NCBI GenBank assembly: GCA_963592135.1
Contig: CAVAVP010000026.1
Coordinates: 1-27,047 of the forward strand
Source of the DNA: UBA3700 sp963592135
GTDB lineage: Bacteria > Bacillota > Clostridia > Christensenellales > UBA3700
Direction of reading: 5' to 3'
DNA: 27,047 nucleotides
Both the position numbers and the translations under genes were made by a program. Shown here one piece after another: positions 15,825 to 24,037 of the stretch (positions are counted from its first letter, which is position 1; every line of letters starts with the position of its first letter). The notes beneath the pieces are model-generated. The model had not been told where the DNA came from. It saw only the letters and a program-made list of their open reading frames with translations, and ran no database searches.

Positions 15825-18546
15825 CTATTTTTTCTTCCTCAAGCAAGTATGTTTCCATTACATCGCCTACTTTAAAATCTGAATAATTATCTAGTCCAAC
15901 ACCGCATTCATATCCAGCATTAACTTCCTTAACATCATCTTTCATTCTCTTTAATGAAGCAATCTTACCTGTATGAATAACGATATTATCTCTTAATAAT
16001 CTATAACCGCAATTTCTTTCAATCTTACCATCTAGAACGTAACATCCAGCAATCATACCAACACCAGTAATCTTAAATAGATTTCTAATTTCAACATTAC
16101 CTAACGCTACTTCCTTATATGTTGGAGCTATCATGCCTGAAATTGCTGCATTAATATCATCGATTGCATCATAAATTATTGAATATGTTCTAATATCAAT
16201 TTTTTCTTTTTCAGCTTGAACTTTTGCCTTACTTTCTGGTCTTACACCAAATCCCAATATAATTGCACCAGTTGTAGCTGCTAGCATTACATCTGATTCA
16301 TTTATTGCTCCAACGCCAGCGTGAATAATTTTAATCTTAACATTATCTTTAATTCTATCATCAGAAAGTTTTTGCATAGCTTGTTTTACTGCCTCACTAG
16401 AGCCTTGAACATCAGCCTTTATAATAATTGGTAAAACTTTCATATCAGCTGGTAATTGATCTTTAAACATCTCTTCAAGTGATCTAGCATTATTTCCAGC
16501 ACTCATAGCATTTCTTTCTTTATCTATTCTTTCAGCTACAGCCTTTTTAGCTAATTTTTCATCTTCAACTACTATAAACATATCACCGGTTGATGGTACT
16601 TCCTGGAATCCTTGAATTTGTACTGCATCAGATGGGCCTGCTGTTTTAACTGACTTTCCTGTCCAATCTGTCATTGCTCTTACCCTACAAATCTTTGTTC
16701 CAGCAACTAAGAAATCTTTAATCTTTAATGTACCGTTTTTAATAAGCACTGTTGCAACCGGTCCAATACCTTTATCAAGTCTTGCTTCAATGATTGAACC
16801 TGTAGCTAAGGACTTATCTGTAGCCTTTAATTCAAGAATTTCTGCAACTGTTAAGATGTTATCTAATAATTCGTCTACACCTTCACCTGATTTAGCTGAA
16901 ATTGGGCAAACGATTGTATCACCACCCCATTTTTCTGGAAGTAAGTCATATGAAGATAAATCAGTATATAATTTATCTAACTTTTGTTGTCTTTCATTAG
17001 CTGGAATTTTATCTATCTTATTTGCAGCTATAATTATTTGAATGTTAGCATCTTTTGCGTGAGATATAGCTTCAACCGTTTGTGGCATAATTGAATCATC
17101 TAATGAAACAACTATAATACCAATATCTGCAACTTGTGCTCCTCTTCTTCTCATAGAGGTAAAAGCTTCGTGTCCTGGTGTATCTAAGAATGTAATTTTC
17201 TCACCATTAACATCAATAGTATATGCTCCGATGTGTTGTGTAATACCACCAGCTTCGGTTGCAATAACATTTGTCTTTCTAATATAGTCAAGAAGTGATG
17301 TTTTACCATGGTCAACGTGTCCCATAATAGTAACAACTGGAGGCCTTTTGTCCGTTCCATTGTCTAATGTCTTTTTCTTAACTAATTCAGATAATTTATC
17401 TTCTGCTGTTTTTTCAACATTTAAAGTAAGCGTAATACCATAATCAAGTGCGATTAATTCAGCTTCTTCAAAAGTTATAGTAGAATTAATAGTAATCATC
17501 TTACCATTTTCAAAGAATTTTTTAACAATTTCAGTTGCTGGTTTACCAATCTTTTCACCAAATGTCTTAACAGGAATAATTTCACTGTTAATTTCAGCTT
17601 CTGTAATTTCTATCTTTTGTGAATCTTGCTTTTTAGCACCTTTTTTTGTGTTTTTAATTCTTACAAAACTATCATCATCTTCATCATATTCTCTTGATGT
17701 ATCATATGTATAACCTCTCTTAAACAAGTCACGATTAGAAAGTCCACCTTTTTCTTTTTCTACGTGTCCTTTGTCTACTTTCTTTTGTTTTGAGGTATCT
17801 TTCTTTGTATCGTTAATAGGAAGTGCAGCAAAATCTGAAGGTTTAGCGCCAACACGAACTTGTTGAGGTTTTTGTGGATTTCTACCATTATTTAAAGTTG
17901 CTCTATTTCCATTTTGACCAAGTTTTGTATAGCCACCATATCCAGGTTGAACATGATTAGCTGCAGGAGTTTTAGTCTCTTGCACTGGTTCAACAACTTT
18001 CAAAATAACTTTGTTATTCTTATCTACAAAGAATTGACATTTTCCTTTACCTTTTATGTATTGATAAACAGGCTTTCCATCACGAAGAACAGGTCTATCT
18101 TGATTCTTATTTTCAACTGGCTTTGCTTCTTGTTTTACTTCTTCAACTTTTGTTTCTTTTGATTTATCTTCTTTTTTATTTTCTGGAATTTCAATTTTTT
18201 CTTCTACTTTAGATTCTTCTTCAACTTGAGGAATATCTTTCGTATTTTCTACATTTTCTTCTTCAACTTGAGGAATATCGTCTTTTTCAATTTGAGGAAT
18301 GTCTTCTTTATTTTCTTCTATTGGCGCATTATCTTGAGATTCTGGAACATTTTCATTTTTATTATCTTCAACAATAGTAATTGTTGCTAAATCAATATTT
18401 AGGTTATTTTCTTTGCTATCTATAATTTCTCTTAATTTTTCAATAAAATCATTTATTTTTTCTTTATCGGAATTACAAAGTTTAATAACATTAAAACTTT
18501 GTTTTTCTATATTTTCCTTTAATTGTATTAATTCTTTCATTTCCAT
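15817..18546 (-). CDS. infB: Translation initiation factor IF-2
   Basis: GTPase that places initiator tRNA on the 30S subunit and drives subunit joining. With the ATG at 18546 (909 residues), a GAGGTG is spaced 9 bases upstream; the GTG at 18558 forms the end of that site and is not the likely start. Residues 1-50 are helical, followed by a long acidic, Lys/Pro-rich disordered segment with DIPQ(V/I)E repeats at about 83-110. The IF2_N module lies near 315-375. G motifs follow: GHVDHGKT (409-416), DTPGHEAF, NKID and SAKSGEG. Domains II-IV are complete. Confidence 0.97.
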   Translation of the reverse strand: MEMKELIQLKENIEKQSFNVIKLCNSDKEKINDFIEKLREIIDSKENNLNIDLATITIVEDNKNENVPESQDNAPIEENKEDIPQIEKDDIPQVEEENVENTKDIPQVEEESKVEEKIEIPENKKEDKSKETKVEEVKQEAKPVENKNQDRPVLRDGKPVYQYIKGKGKCQFFVDKNNKVILKVVEPVQETKTPAANHVQPGYGGYTKLGQNGNRATLNNGRNPQKPQQVRVGAKPSDFAALPINDTKKDTSKQKKVDKGHVEKEKGGLSNRDLFKRGYTYDTSREYDEDDDSFVRIKNTKKGAKKQDSQKIEITEAEINSEIIPVKTFGEKIGKPATEIVKKFFENGKMITINSTITFEEAELIALDYGITLTLNVEKTAEDKLSELVKKKTLDNGTDKRPPVVTIMGHVDHGKTSLLDYIRKTNVIATEAGGITQHIGAYTIDVNGEKITFLDTPGHEAFTSMRRRGAQVADIGIIVVSLDDSIMPQTVEAISHAKDANIQIIIAANKIDKIPANERQQKLDKLYTDLSSYDLLPEKWGGDTIVCPISAKSGEGVDELLDNILTVAEILELKATDKSLATGSIIEARLDKGIGPVATVLIKNGTLKIKDFLVAGTKICRVRAMTDWTGKSVKTAGPSDAVQIQGFQEVPSTGDMFIVVEDEKLAKKAVAERIDKERNAMSAGNNARSLEEMFKDQLPADMKVLPIIIKADVQGSSEAVKQAMQKLSDDRIKDNVKIKIIHAGVGAINESDVMLAATTGAIILGFGVRPESKAKVQAEKEKIDIRTYSIIYDAIDDINAAISGMIAPTYKEVALGNVEIRNLFKITGVGMIAGCYVLDGKIERNCGYRLLRDNIVIHTGKIASLKRMKDDVKEVNAGYECGVGLDNYSDFKVGDVMETYLLEEEKIDE
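18200..18302 (-). repeat. DIPQ(V/I)E repeats in the infB N-terminal linker
   Basis: Three near copies of a short unit coding Asp-Ile-Pro-Gln-Val/Ile-Glu lie in the disordered linker of IF-2. Two of them share a long nearly identical stretch (around 18212-18234 and 18256-18278). Being in frame, gain or loss of a unit would only change linker length. This looks like ordinary low-complexity drift. Confidence 0.6.
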
Positions 18547-18566
18547 AATAATCTTCACCTCTGCGC

Positions 18567-18857
18567 CTAAATTAGTTTTATTATTGCATTTGATAGAGAT
18601 TCATCTATTAAACCAATAATTTTCACATTACTTCTTTTTAAAATTTCATTTAAATAATTTTCTTCAACTTCTAGTGTCTTCACTAAATTATCTTCTTTAT
18701 ATTTAAATAATTGTTTTTTACTACTTTGTCCGATAGTTTTATCATATATAATCAAATATGGTTTAACCTTTGATGTCTTTAGCATATCCAGTCCCCATAT
18801 TACTTTGCCCGCTTTGACGGAAAAATTTATATAAGAACTAATTTTTGCGTTCATCAT
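18567..18857 (-). CDS. ylxQ: L7Ae-family ribosomal-like protein YlxQ
   Basis: A 96-residue L7Ae/L30e/S12e/Gadd45-fold protein that probably binds kink-turn RNA. The family start pattern is seen in ISSYINFSVKAGKVIWG, with GQSSKKQL in the place of the ASENTKKK motif and a final VKIIGLIDESLSNAI. I chose the tandem ATG ATG at 18857/18854, which overlaps the ylxR stop by about 20 bases. A longer reading to 18905 would add residues lying wholly within ylxR. The nusA-ylxR-ylxQ-infB order is a Firmicutes hallmark. Its exact RNA target is not known with certainty. Confidence 0.88.
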   Translation of the reverse strand: MMNAKISSYINFSVKAGKVIWGLDMLKTSKVKPYLIIYDKTIGQSSKKQLFKYKEDNLVKTLEVEENYLNEILKRSNVKIIGLIDESLSNAIIKLI

Positions 18858-19107
18858 AGTCTTGTTGTATTTTTGCATAAATATCACTTGATATTTCCAT
18901 ATCAAAAGCTTTATTTAATGCTCTATTTTTTATGCATTTTAAAATACATTCTTTTTTATCACAAATATATGCACCACGACCTGGTTTTTTACCTGTAAAA
19001 TCTAAAGAAATCTCTCCTTCCTTATTTTTTACAATTCTAATTAAATCAGTTTTGTTTTTCTGCTCTCTACAAGCAATACACATTCTTACAGGTAATTTCT
19101 TTTCCAT
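18838..19107 (-). CDS. ylxR: YlxR (DUF448) RNA-binding protein
   Basis: An 89-residue YlxR protein. PVRMCIACREQKNKTDLIRIVK (residues 6-27, split here as the family cysteine pair and basic surface) and GKKPGRGAYICDKKEC (39-54) are the two family signatures. The Bacillus homologue has been linked to modulation of RNase P. It starts 5 bases after the nusA stop and overlaps ylxQ. It is small and basic, consistent with RNA binding. Confidence 0.94.
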   Translation of the reverse strand: MEKKLPVRMCIACREQKNKTDLIRIVKNKEGEISLDFTGKKPGRGAYICDKKECILKCIKNRALNKAFDMEISSDIYAKIQQDYDERKN

Positions 19108-19112
19108 TATGA

Positions 19113-20174
19113 CTATCTAACTTCTCCACCATCTTCGCTCATTTTCTTAACATCAATTTTCCATTCTGTTAATTTAACGGCAAGTTTAGCATTACAACCT
19201 TTTTTACCAATAGCCTTTAAGTATGCCTCATCTGGAACTAAAGCTTTTGCTTTTTGTTCAACTTGGTTAATACTTACAGCTATAACCTTAGCTGGTGATA
19301 ATGCTCTTGCAATATACTCAACTGGATCTGCTGAATATGGAACAATATCAATATTTTCGCCATTAAGTTCTGATACAATAGCTGAAATTCTCATACCCTT
19401 TTGTCCAATACATGCACCAACAGCATCGATTGTAGGATCTTTAGCTTCAATTGCAATTTTTGTTCTATATCCTGGCTCTCTTACAATCTTCTTAATTGTA
19501 ACAAGTCCTGTTTTGATTTCAGGAATTTCAGATTCAAATAATCTTTTAATAAATCCAATATTTGTTCTTGAAACAAGTACTTGATTTGCTCCTGTTCTTG
19601 TATTTGTTCTAATTGTTTTTACATAAACTTTTAGTATTTGACCTAAAGAATATTTTTCATCAGGAATTTGATCGCTCTTTAACATTACACCTTCCATTTG
19701 CGAATCAGCGATTGAAACGTAGATGTTTTCACCTTCAATTTTTCTTATTTGAGCTGAAACAATTTCTCCTTCTTTATTTTTCATTTCCTCATTCATTTTA
19801 ACTTTCTTAACGTCGTTTAATTTTTGAGTTATAACTTGCTTAACTGTTTGAGCGGCAATTCTTGTAAATTCTCCAATATCAATATCTTCAGTTAAAGCTT
19901 CACCAACTTTAATATTTGCTTTAATTTTTTTAGCATCTTCTAAAGCAATTTCTTTCTCTGGATCTTCAACTTCTTCAACAACAGTTTGATAAGCCATAAA
20001 CTTAACTGTTTGTTTTTCAGGATTTAATACTAAAGAAACAGGACGAGCTTCGCCAGATTCTTTCTTATAACCAGCAGAAATTGCTGATTGAAGATACTCA
20101 ATTAAATCCTCTTGTTTAATATCCCTTTCTACTGCTAAGTCTTCTAATGCTTCAAAAAATTTTTGATTTTTCAT
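19113..20174 (-). CDS. nusA: Transcription termination/antitermination factor NusA
   Basis: RNA polymerase-bound factor that modulates pausing, termination and, with NusB, antitermination. The N-terminal polymerase-binding domain (about 1-125) is followed by an S1 domain (about 130-200) and two KH domains. The KH hallmark is seen in DAVGACIGQKGMRISAI and AIGKKGCNAKLAVKL. At 353 residues it lacks the C-terminal acidic repeats of proteobacterial NusA, as is normal in Firmicutes. GGAGG lies 11 bases before the ATG, a slightly long spacing. It is the second gene of the operon. Confidence 0.97.
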   Translation of the reverse strand: MKNQKFFEALEDLAVERDIKQEDLIEYLQSAISAGYKKESGEARPVSLVLNPEKQTVKFMAYQTVVEEVEDPEKEIALEDAKKIKANIKVGEALTEDIDIGEFTRIAAQTVKQVITQKLNDVKKVKMNEEMKNKEGEIVSAQIRKIEGENIYVSIADSQMEGVMLKSDQIPDEKYSLGQILKVYVKTIRTNTRTGANQVLVSRTNIGFIKRLFESEIPEIKTGLVTIKKIVREPGYRTKIAIEAKDPTIDAVGACIGQKGMRISAIVSELNGENIDIVPYSADPVEYIARALSPAKVIAVSINQVEQKAKALVPDEAYLKAIGKKGCNAKLAVKLTEWKIDVKKMSEDGGEVR

Positions 20175-20189
20175 TTTTATTAATACCTC

Positions 20190-20645
20190 CTAGAATTTTA
20201 TTGCAGCTCTAATAAGTGCAATGTCTTTTATATTTAATTTTATTATTTTTCCTTTTACTTCAATGTCACACGTATCACCATCATATGCAACAAGTTTTCC
20301 TTCAAACTTTTTAATTTTATTTATTGCTTTGTATAAAGATACTTCAACATCTTGATTCATTTTCTTTTCAAAATCTCTTTTTGTCTTTAATGGTCTATCT
20401 AATCCTGGGGATGAGATACATAAGTTATAAGGTGTTTTAATTGGATCTAATTTATCTATTGGATCATTTACTGCATTATGAATTAATTCACAATCGTTTA
20501 AATCAACACCGCCATCTTTATCAATGTAAATATAAAGATTGTCTTGTCCATATTCTTTTTTAAGTTCTATATCCACAAGTTCCATCCCTTTTTCAATAAT
20601 TATAGGTTCAACAACTTCTTTAACATCATCTGTTAGTTTTGACAT
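20190..20645 (-). CDS. rimP: Ribosome maturation factor RimP
   Basis: 30S assembly factor needed for efficient 16S rRNA maturation. The 151 residues show the family pattern: VEPIIIEKGMELVDIELKKE at about 12-31, then LYIYIDKDGGVDLNDCE, and the signature SSPGLDRPLKTKRDFEK at about 108-124, with a C-terminal SH3-like barrel. GGAG lies just upstream of the ATG. It is the first gene of the 12-gene operon, 16 bases before nusA. The gene usually found upstream of rimP in Clostridia, polC, is not there. Confidence 0.96.
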   Translation of the reverse strand: MSKLTDDVKEVVEPIIIEKGMELVDIELKKEYGQDNLYIYIDKDGGVDLNDCELIHNAVNDPIDKLDPIKTPYNLCISSPGLDRPLKTKRDFEKKMNQDVEVSLYKAINKIKKFEGKLVAYDGDTCDIEVKGKIIKLNIKDIALIRAAIKF

Positions 20646-20663
20646 TTTGCTCCTTACATTAAT

Positions 20664-20689
20664 AAAAGCGGCTTAAACAAGTCGCTTTT
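20664..20689 (-). promoter_or_regulatory. Hairpin in the rimP leader
   Basis: AAAAGCG (20664-20670) and CGCTTTT (20683-20689) form a perfect 7-bp outer stem, extended by GCTT/AAGT around an AAAC loop. It lies between the rimP promoter and the rimP ribosome binding site. On the minus strand it is followed by TTTTATTAATG, so it could act as a leaky terminator (attenuator) or as an mRNA-stabilising or protein-binding hairpin. A plus-strand role is less likely because no gene ends upstream on that strand. Confidence 0.5.
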
Positions 20690-20716
20690 AGTAGATTTCT
20701 CTATAAAACTATATTA

Positions 20717-20745
20717 ATTATATAAATATAGAACAAAGTTGTAAA
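20717..20745 (-). promoter_or_regulatory. Sigma-A-type promoter of the rimP-efp operon
   Basis: TTTACA (20740-20745) and a perfect TATAAT (20717-20722) are separated by exactly 17 bases on the minus strand. The predicted transcript starts near 20710, giving a leader of about 65 bases that contains the hairpin at 20664-20689. It is well placed to drive all twelve genes to the terminator at 10141-10173. Confidence 0.75.
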
Positions 20746-20823
20746 GCAATTTGTTTAATTTATATTTATATAGTTAATTAAATGTAAAATTCAAATATTT
20801 ACTAATTATTTTCAATAGTTTAT

Positions 20824-20829
20824 TATAAT
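20824..20829 (+). promoter_or_regulatory. -10 element for the GH18 gene
   Basis: A perfect TATAAT lies 22 bases before the start of the GH18 gene. No convincing -35 hexamer is found 16-18 bases upstream. AAAGG (20841-20845) then serves as ribosome binding site with 6-base spacing. The leader would be very short. Confidence 0.4.
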
Positions 20830-20851
20830 TCAAAGGGGTTAAAGGTTAATT

Positions 20852-21865
20852 ATGATTCAAACTATTCAAAACAAAGCATTAAAAATTTTTCTTATAATTT
20901 GTATTACACTTCTTATCTTAGCAATTTTAGCAGTATCAGTTTTATTTGGAATTTCTTATTCAAAAGATAAAGACTTAAAAGATGTAAGAATAATGGGATA
21001 TTATATTGGCGATTTAACCGATGAACAATTAGATAAAATAAAACTAAACGAATATACAAACATCTTATATGGCTTTGCTTACGCAAACAAAACAACAGGC
21101 TTTCCTGAGCTTTCAAGTGAAAAAGAAGCAGGTTTAGTTAACTTTTTAACTTATAAAAAAGAACACAATTTAAACCTTAAATTTCAGTTATGTATAGGTT
21201 CGTTTGATACAGAAAAATTACTCGATGCAAAATATAGAGTGGAATATGCAAGCAAATGTAAAGAATTAGTTGATACTTATAATTTAGATGGAATAGATAT
21301 AGATTGGGAATATCCTCAAAATGATTCAGAATATTATGCATTTGGCCAACTTTTATATGAAATAAGACAAGCAATAGGAAAAGATAAATTATTAAGTTTT
21401 GCAGCCACAACTACACTATATCAGGTAGATGAATATGACAATAAATTAATACAAAGTGTTGTTGATTATGTTAATGTTATGACTTATGATTTTTCTCTTG
21501 AAAAACACAGCAATGTTATAACTACAAAAATAATTTTACTTAACTACTTTGTAACAAAAGGATACAAAAAATCTATGTTAAATATTGGTGTACCTTTCTA
21601 TGGTAGAAGTGCTTCAAAGGAATATGAATACTATGGTTATAATAGTTTAATGGATATGGTAGATAATAATGAGCTAACTCTTGTAGAAAAAGCTGATTAT
21701 TCCTATGCTTATGGTCAATATGGTAGGGTTTCATTTGATACAGCAAAAATTACTAAAAAGAAAGCTAAATTTGTTAAAAGATGTAACTTTGGTGGTATAT
21801 TTACATGGCATATTTCATGTGATAGAAATAATGAATTATTAGAAGCCATGCTTTATGCTAAATAA
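20852..21865 (+). CDS. Membrane-anchored GH18 family glycosyl hydrolase
   Basis: GH18 enzymes cleave beta-1,4 bonds next to N-acetylglucosamine in chitin, N-glycans or peptidoglycan-related chains by substrate-assisted catalysis. A single N-terminal membrane segment (about residues 11-34) with basic residues before it anchors the protein outward; no lipobox or cleavage site is clear. The catalytic motif DGIDIDWE is complete (D146, D149, D151, E153). MTYDF is at 210-214 and the conserved tryptophan of the last strand is W319. No LysM or carbohydrate-binding module is attached. Substrate is unknown: cell-wall remodelling, host glycan release and chitin use all fit. It points toward, and ends 11 bases from, the transglutaminase-like lipoprotein. 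Confidence 0.9.
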   Translation: MIQTIQNKALKIFLIICITLLILAILAVSVLFGISYSKDKDLKDVRIMGYYIGDLTDEQLDKIKLNEYTNILYGFAYANKTTGFPELSSEKEAGLVNFLTYKKEHNLNLKFQLCIGSFDTEKLLDAKYRVEYASKCKELVDTYNLDGIDIDWEYPQNDSEYYAFGQLLYEIRQAIGKDKLLSFAATTTLYQVDEYDNKLIQSVVDYVNVMTYDFSLEKHSNVITTKIILLNYFVTKGYKKSMLNIGVPFYGRSASKEYEYYGYNSLMDMVDNNELTLVEKADYSYAYGQYGRVSFDTAKITKKKAKFVKRCNFGGIFTWHISCDRNNELLEAMLYAK

Positions 21866-21876
21866 TAATTTATTGT

Positions 21877-23922
21877 TTATTTTTTACTTAATGTAATTAA
21901 ATACCAAGTATCTCCTGTTTCAACATAGTTACTTTCGAAAGTATATTGAATTGAAATTCTTGTACTAGAAAGCCCTAAAGCACTATATATTACTGAAGAA
22001 TCAATGTTGCTTGATTGTTTTAAAACAAAATCTACAGACACTTTTTTACCTGAGTTTACATATGAAATAATTGTATCTTTATAATATTTAATTAAATTTC
22101 TAAGTTCAGTGTCGTTTTCTATATAGAAATCATTACTTGTAGTTTTACCTGTTCCGTAGTATAAACTCTTAAATACATTAACTTTTGTATTAGCAGTTGT
22201 ATCTAAATAATCCACAGGAGTAAACCCTTTAGTTGTTTTATATGCATCAGTTCTCAAAAACTCACTTCTGACTCCAAGCTCAAAATTTTTATTGTTTATT
22301 CTAAGACCTGGGTTTGCGTGCGTTGCATCTAAAGTATACCACTCTTTTTCTCCATCATTATTTGCATCTATATATACTTTATTCCATGCATGAGAATTGC
22401 CTGAAACTTCGATACATTTAATATCTTCAATTCCTGCCATTATACAAATTGTTTTACACATCGCATCACATACAGCCACATGTCCATAAATCACGCCCTC
22501 TACAGACCAAGAATAAATATTTTCCCATTCCATCTCGCCATTATTGGTAACAGTTACTGCAGCATGGTCATATTCAACATTTGATATCATCCACATATAT
22601 ATTTGATATAACTTTTCAAAGTCAGACATAGAATCATCAACAATTTCTCTCATAATATCTTCTATATCATTTAAAACCTGTTCAGCAACTGAATTTGCAA
22701 CAGGGTTAGGTTTATAACCATGAGATAATGCATAATATAGTTGATCGGATGTACTTACAGAAATTGAGTTTATTCTATTTTTATATTTAAAATCAGAGAA
22801 AGAATCTAGCCTTGTTTGAGTATAACTATTTTCAGCAACATTAAATATTTCTGTGTATATATCACTAGTATAATCAACGCCAGATTTTTTAGAGTATCTT
22901 GTTGAATCATTATCAGTCGATTTTTGTACAGTATAGAATTGTTTTGTACCTACTACTCCAGATTGTGTTCTAATACCGCAATTTGCGGCAGTAAAGGTAG
23001 ATAATACCTCGCTTATATATTGGAATTCATTAGAAGAGCCTGTGTTATATTTTACACTAAAATATCTTATGGTATTATAAAATACAGCATAATTGGCTAA
23101 AGATCTTAATTCTTGATCAGAGCATATTTCAATTAAATCATAGCTAGATTCACCATGTCCTTTAAACTTAGATAAGCTATCTAAAAGGATATCTCTTTCG
23201 CAGTATATACAAGTTTCGGCATCATACTTATGATCTACTTTTTCAAGTATAGTATTTTCCTTAGTTCCATTGCATCCAGGACACTTTTCATATTCAATGT
23301 AACCATCATTTTGACATGTTGGATTAACAGTATTTTTAATAGCATAATAATGCTCTGCTTTATGAATATCTACTCTTGACATTCCACATGAACAAGAATA
23401 TCTTGATTCACCATCATGAGTACAATCATATTGAGCAATTACTTCTTCGCTTATAGTATGTTCGGCTTTATTTATAACTTGTGAACACCATTGACATTCT
23501 TGCCAATGATAAGTTGTATCATAGTTATATACATTTGAATTTAAAGGTGTATGATTTAATTTAGCAATTTCAGTTTTTGTCTTACCACAATTTACACAAG
23601 TATAAATTACATTACCTTCAACTTGACATGTAGCCATACTATCCACTGATTCTCCTAAATCATATGAGTGACCAATTGCAGGTATATTTTTTGTTACATT
23701 ATCTTTTGCATTACACTTTGAGCAATATCTAGCATAATTTCCATCAGTTTCACATGTAGGAGAAATTTCTATTATCCAATCGCCATAAGAATGCACACAT
23801 GTATTAACTTCATCTCCCGCAAAAATTTTAATAAGGGAGCACGAAGATAAACTTACAATAAAAATTGTAAGAATTGCTATAGTGATGAATGATTTTATAA
23901 TAGCCTTTTTATTTATACTCAT
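21877..23922 (-). CDS. Cysteine-rich lipoprotein with transglutaminase-like domain
   Basis: A 681-residue surface lipoprotein. The basic N terminus and hydrophobic stretch end in a lipobox, LSSC, with the lipidated cysteine at C28. Residues about 41-241 hold several repeats built on TC..DG...Y.C..C......GH.Y, rich in CxxC pairs and histidines, probably zinc-binding stalk modules. Residues about 430-540 form a transglutaminase/protease-like domain with the triad C485 (in HVAVCDAM), H511 (NSHAWNKV) and D532 (TLDATHAN). The last 140 residues are unassigned. Substrate is unknown; cross-linking, deamidation or peptide cleavage at the cell surface are all possible. A TATAAT lies only 10 bases before the ATG and the ribosome binding site is weak. 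Confidence 0.88.
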   Translation of the reverse strand: MSINKKAIIKSFITIAILTIFIVSLSSCSLIKIFAGDEVNTCVHSYGDWIIEISPTCETDGNYARYCSKCNAKDNVTKNIPAIGHSYDLGESVDSMATCQVEGNVIYTCVNCGKTKTEIAKLNHTPLNSNVYNYDTTYHWQECQWCSQVINKAEHTISEEVIAQYDCTHDGESRYSCSCGMSRVDIHKAEHYYAIKNTVNPTCQNDGYIEYEKCPGCNGTKENTILEKVDHKYDAETCIYCERDILLDSLSKFKGHGESSYDLIEICSDQELRSLANYAVFYNTIRYFSVKYNTGSSNEFQYISEVLSTFTAANCGIRTQSGVVGTKQFYTVQKSTDNDSTRYSKKSGVDYTSDIYTEIFNVAENSYTQTRLDSFSDFKYKNRINSISVSTSDQLYYALSHGYKPNPVANSVAEQVLNDIEDIMREIVDDSMSDFEKLYQIYMWMISNVEYDHAAVTVTNNGEMEWENIYSWSVEGVIYGHVAVCDAMCKTICIMAGIEDIKCIEVSGNSHAWNKVYIDANNDGEKEWYTLDATHANPGLRINNKNFELGVRSEFLRTDAYKTTKGFTPVDYLDTTANTKVNVFKSLYYGTGKTTSNDFYIENDTELRNLIKYYKDTIISYVNSGKKVSVDFVLKQSSNIDSSVIYSALGLSSTRISIQYTFESNYVETGDTWYLITLSKK

Positions 23923-23932
23923 ATCCTAGTTT

Positions 23933-23938
23933 ATTATA
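23933..23938 (-). promoter_or_regulatory. -10 element close to the lipoprotein start
   Basis: A perfect TATAAT on the minus strand ends 10 bases before the ATG of the lipoprotein gene, which would give a transcript with only a few leader bases. No good -35 is seen at 16-18 bases. AGGAT lies almost against the ATG, too close for a normal Shine-Dalgarno. The leaderless reading is an inference. Confidence 0.3.
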
Positions 23939-23978
23939 TCATACATATAGTTTTTTTTAGCAAAACATTCTATAAAAC

Positions 23979-24017
23979 AAAATAAGTGACTCTCATTTTT
24001 AGAAAATCACTTATTTT
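23979..24017 (-). terminator. Terminator after the zinc-ribbon gene
   Basis: A perfect 11-bp stem, AAAATAAGTGA (23979-23989) and TCACTTATTTT (24007-24017), closes on a 17-base loop that can add a TCT/AGA pairing. On the minus strand it ends in TTTTGTTTT. It lies 20 bases beyond the stop of the zinc-ribbon gene and separates it from the lipoprotein gene. Confidence 0.75.
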
Positions 24018-24037
24018 AAGATATTTTACTTAATAAC

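Noticed and set aside
18858..18905. N-terminal extension of ylxQ
   Set aside because: The extra 16 residues are entirely out-of-frame ylxR sequence and match nothing in the L7Ae family.
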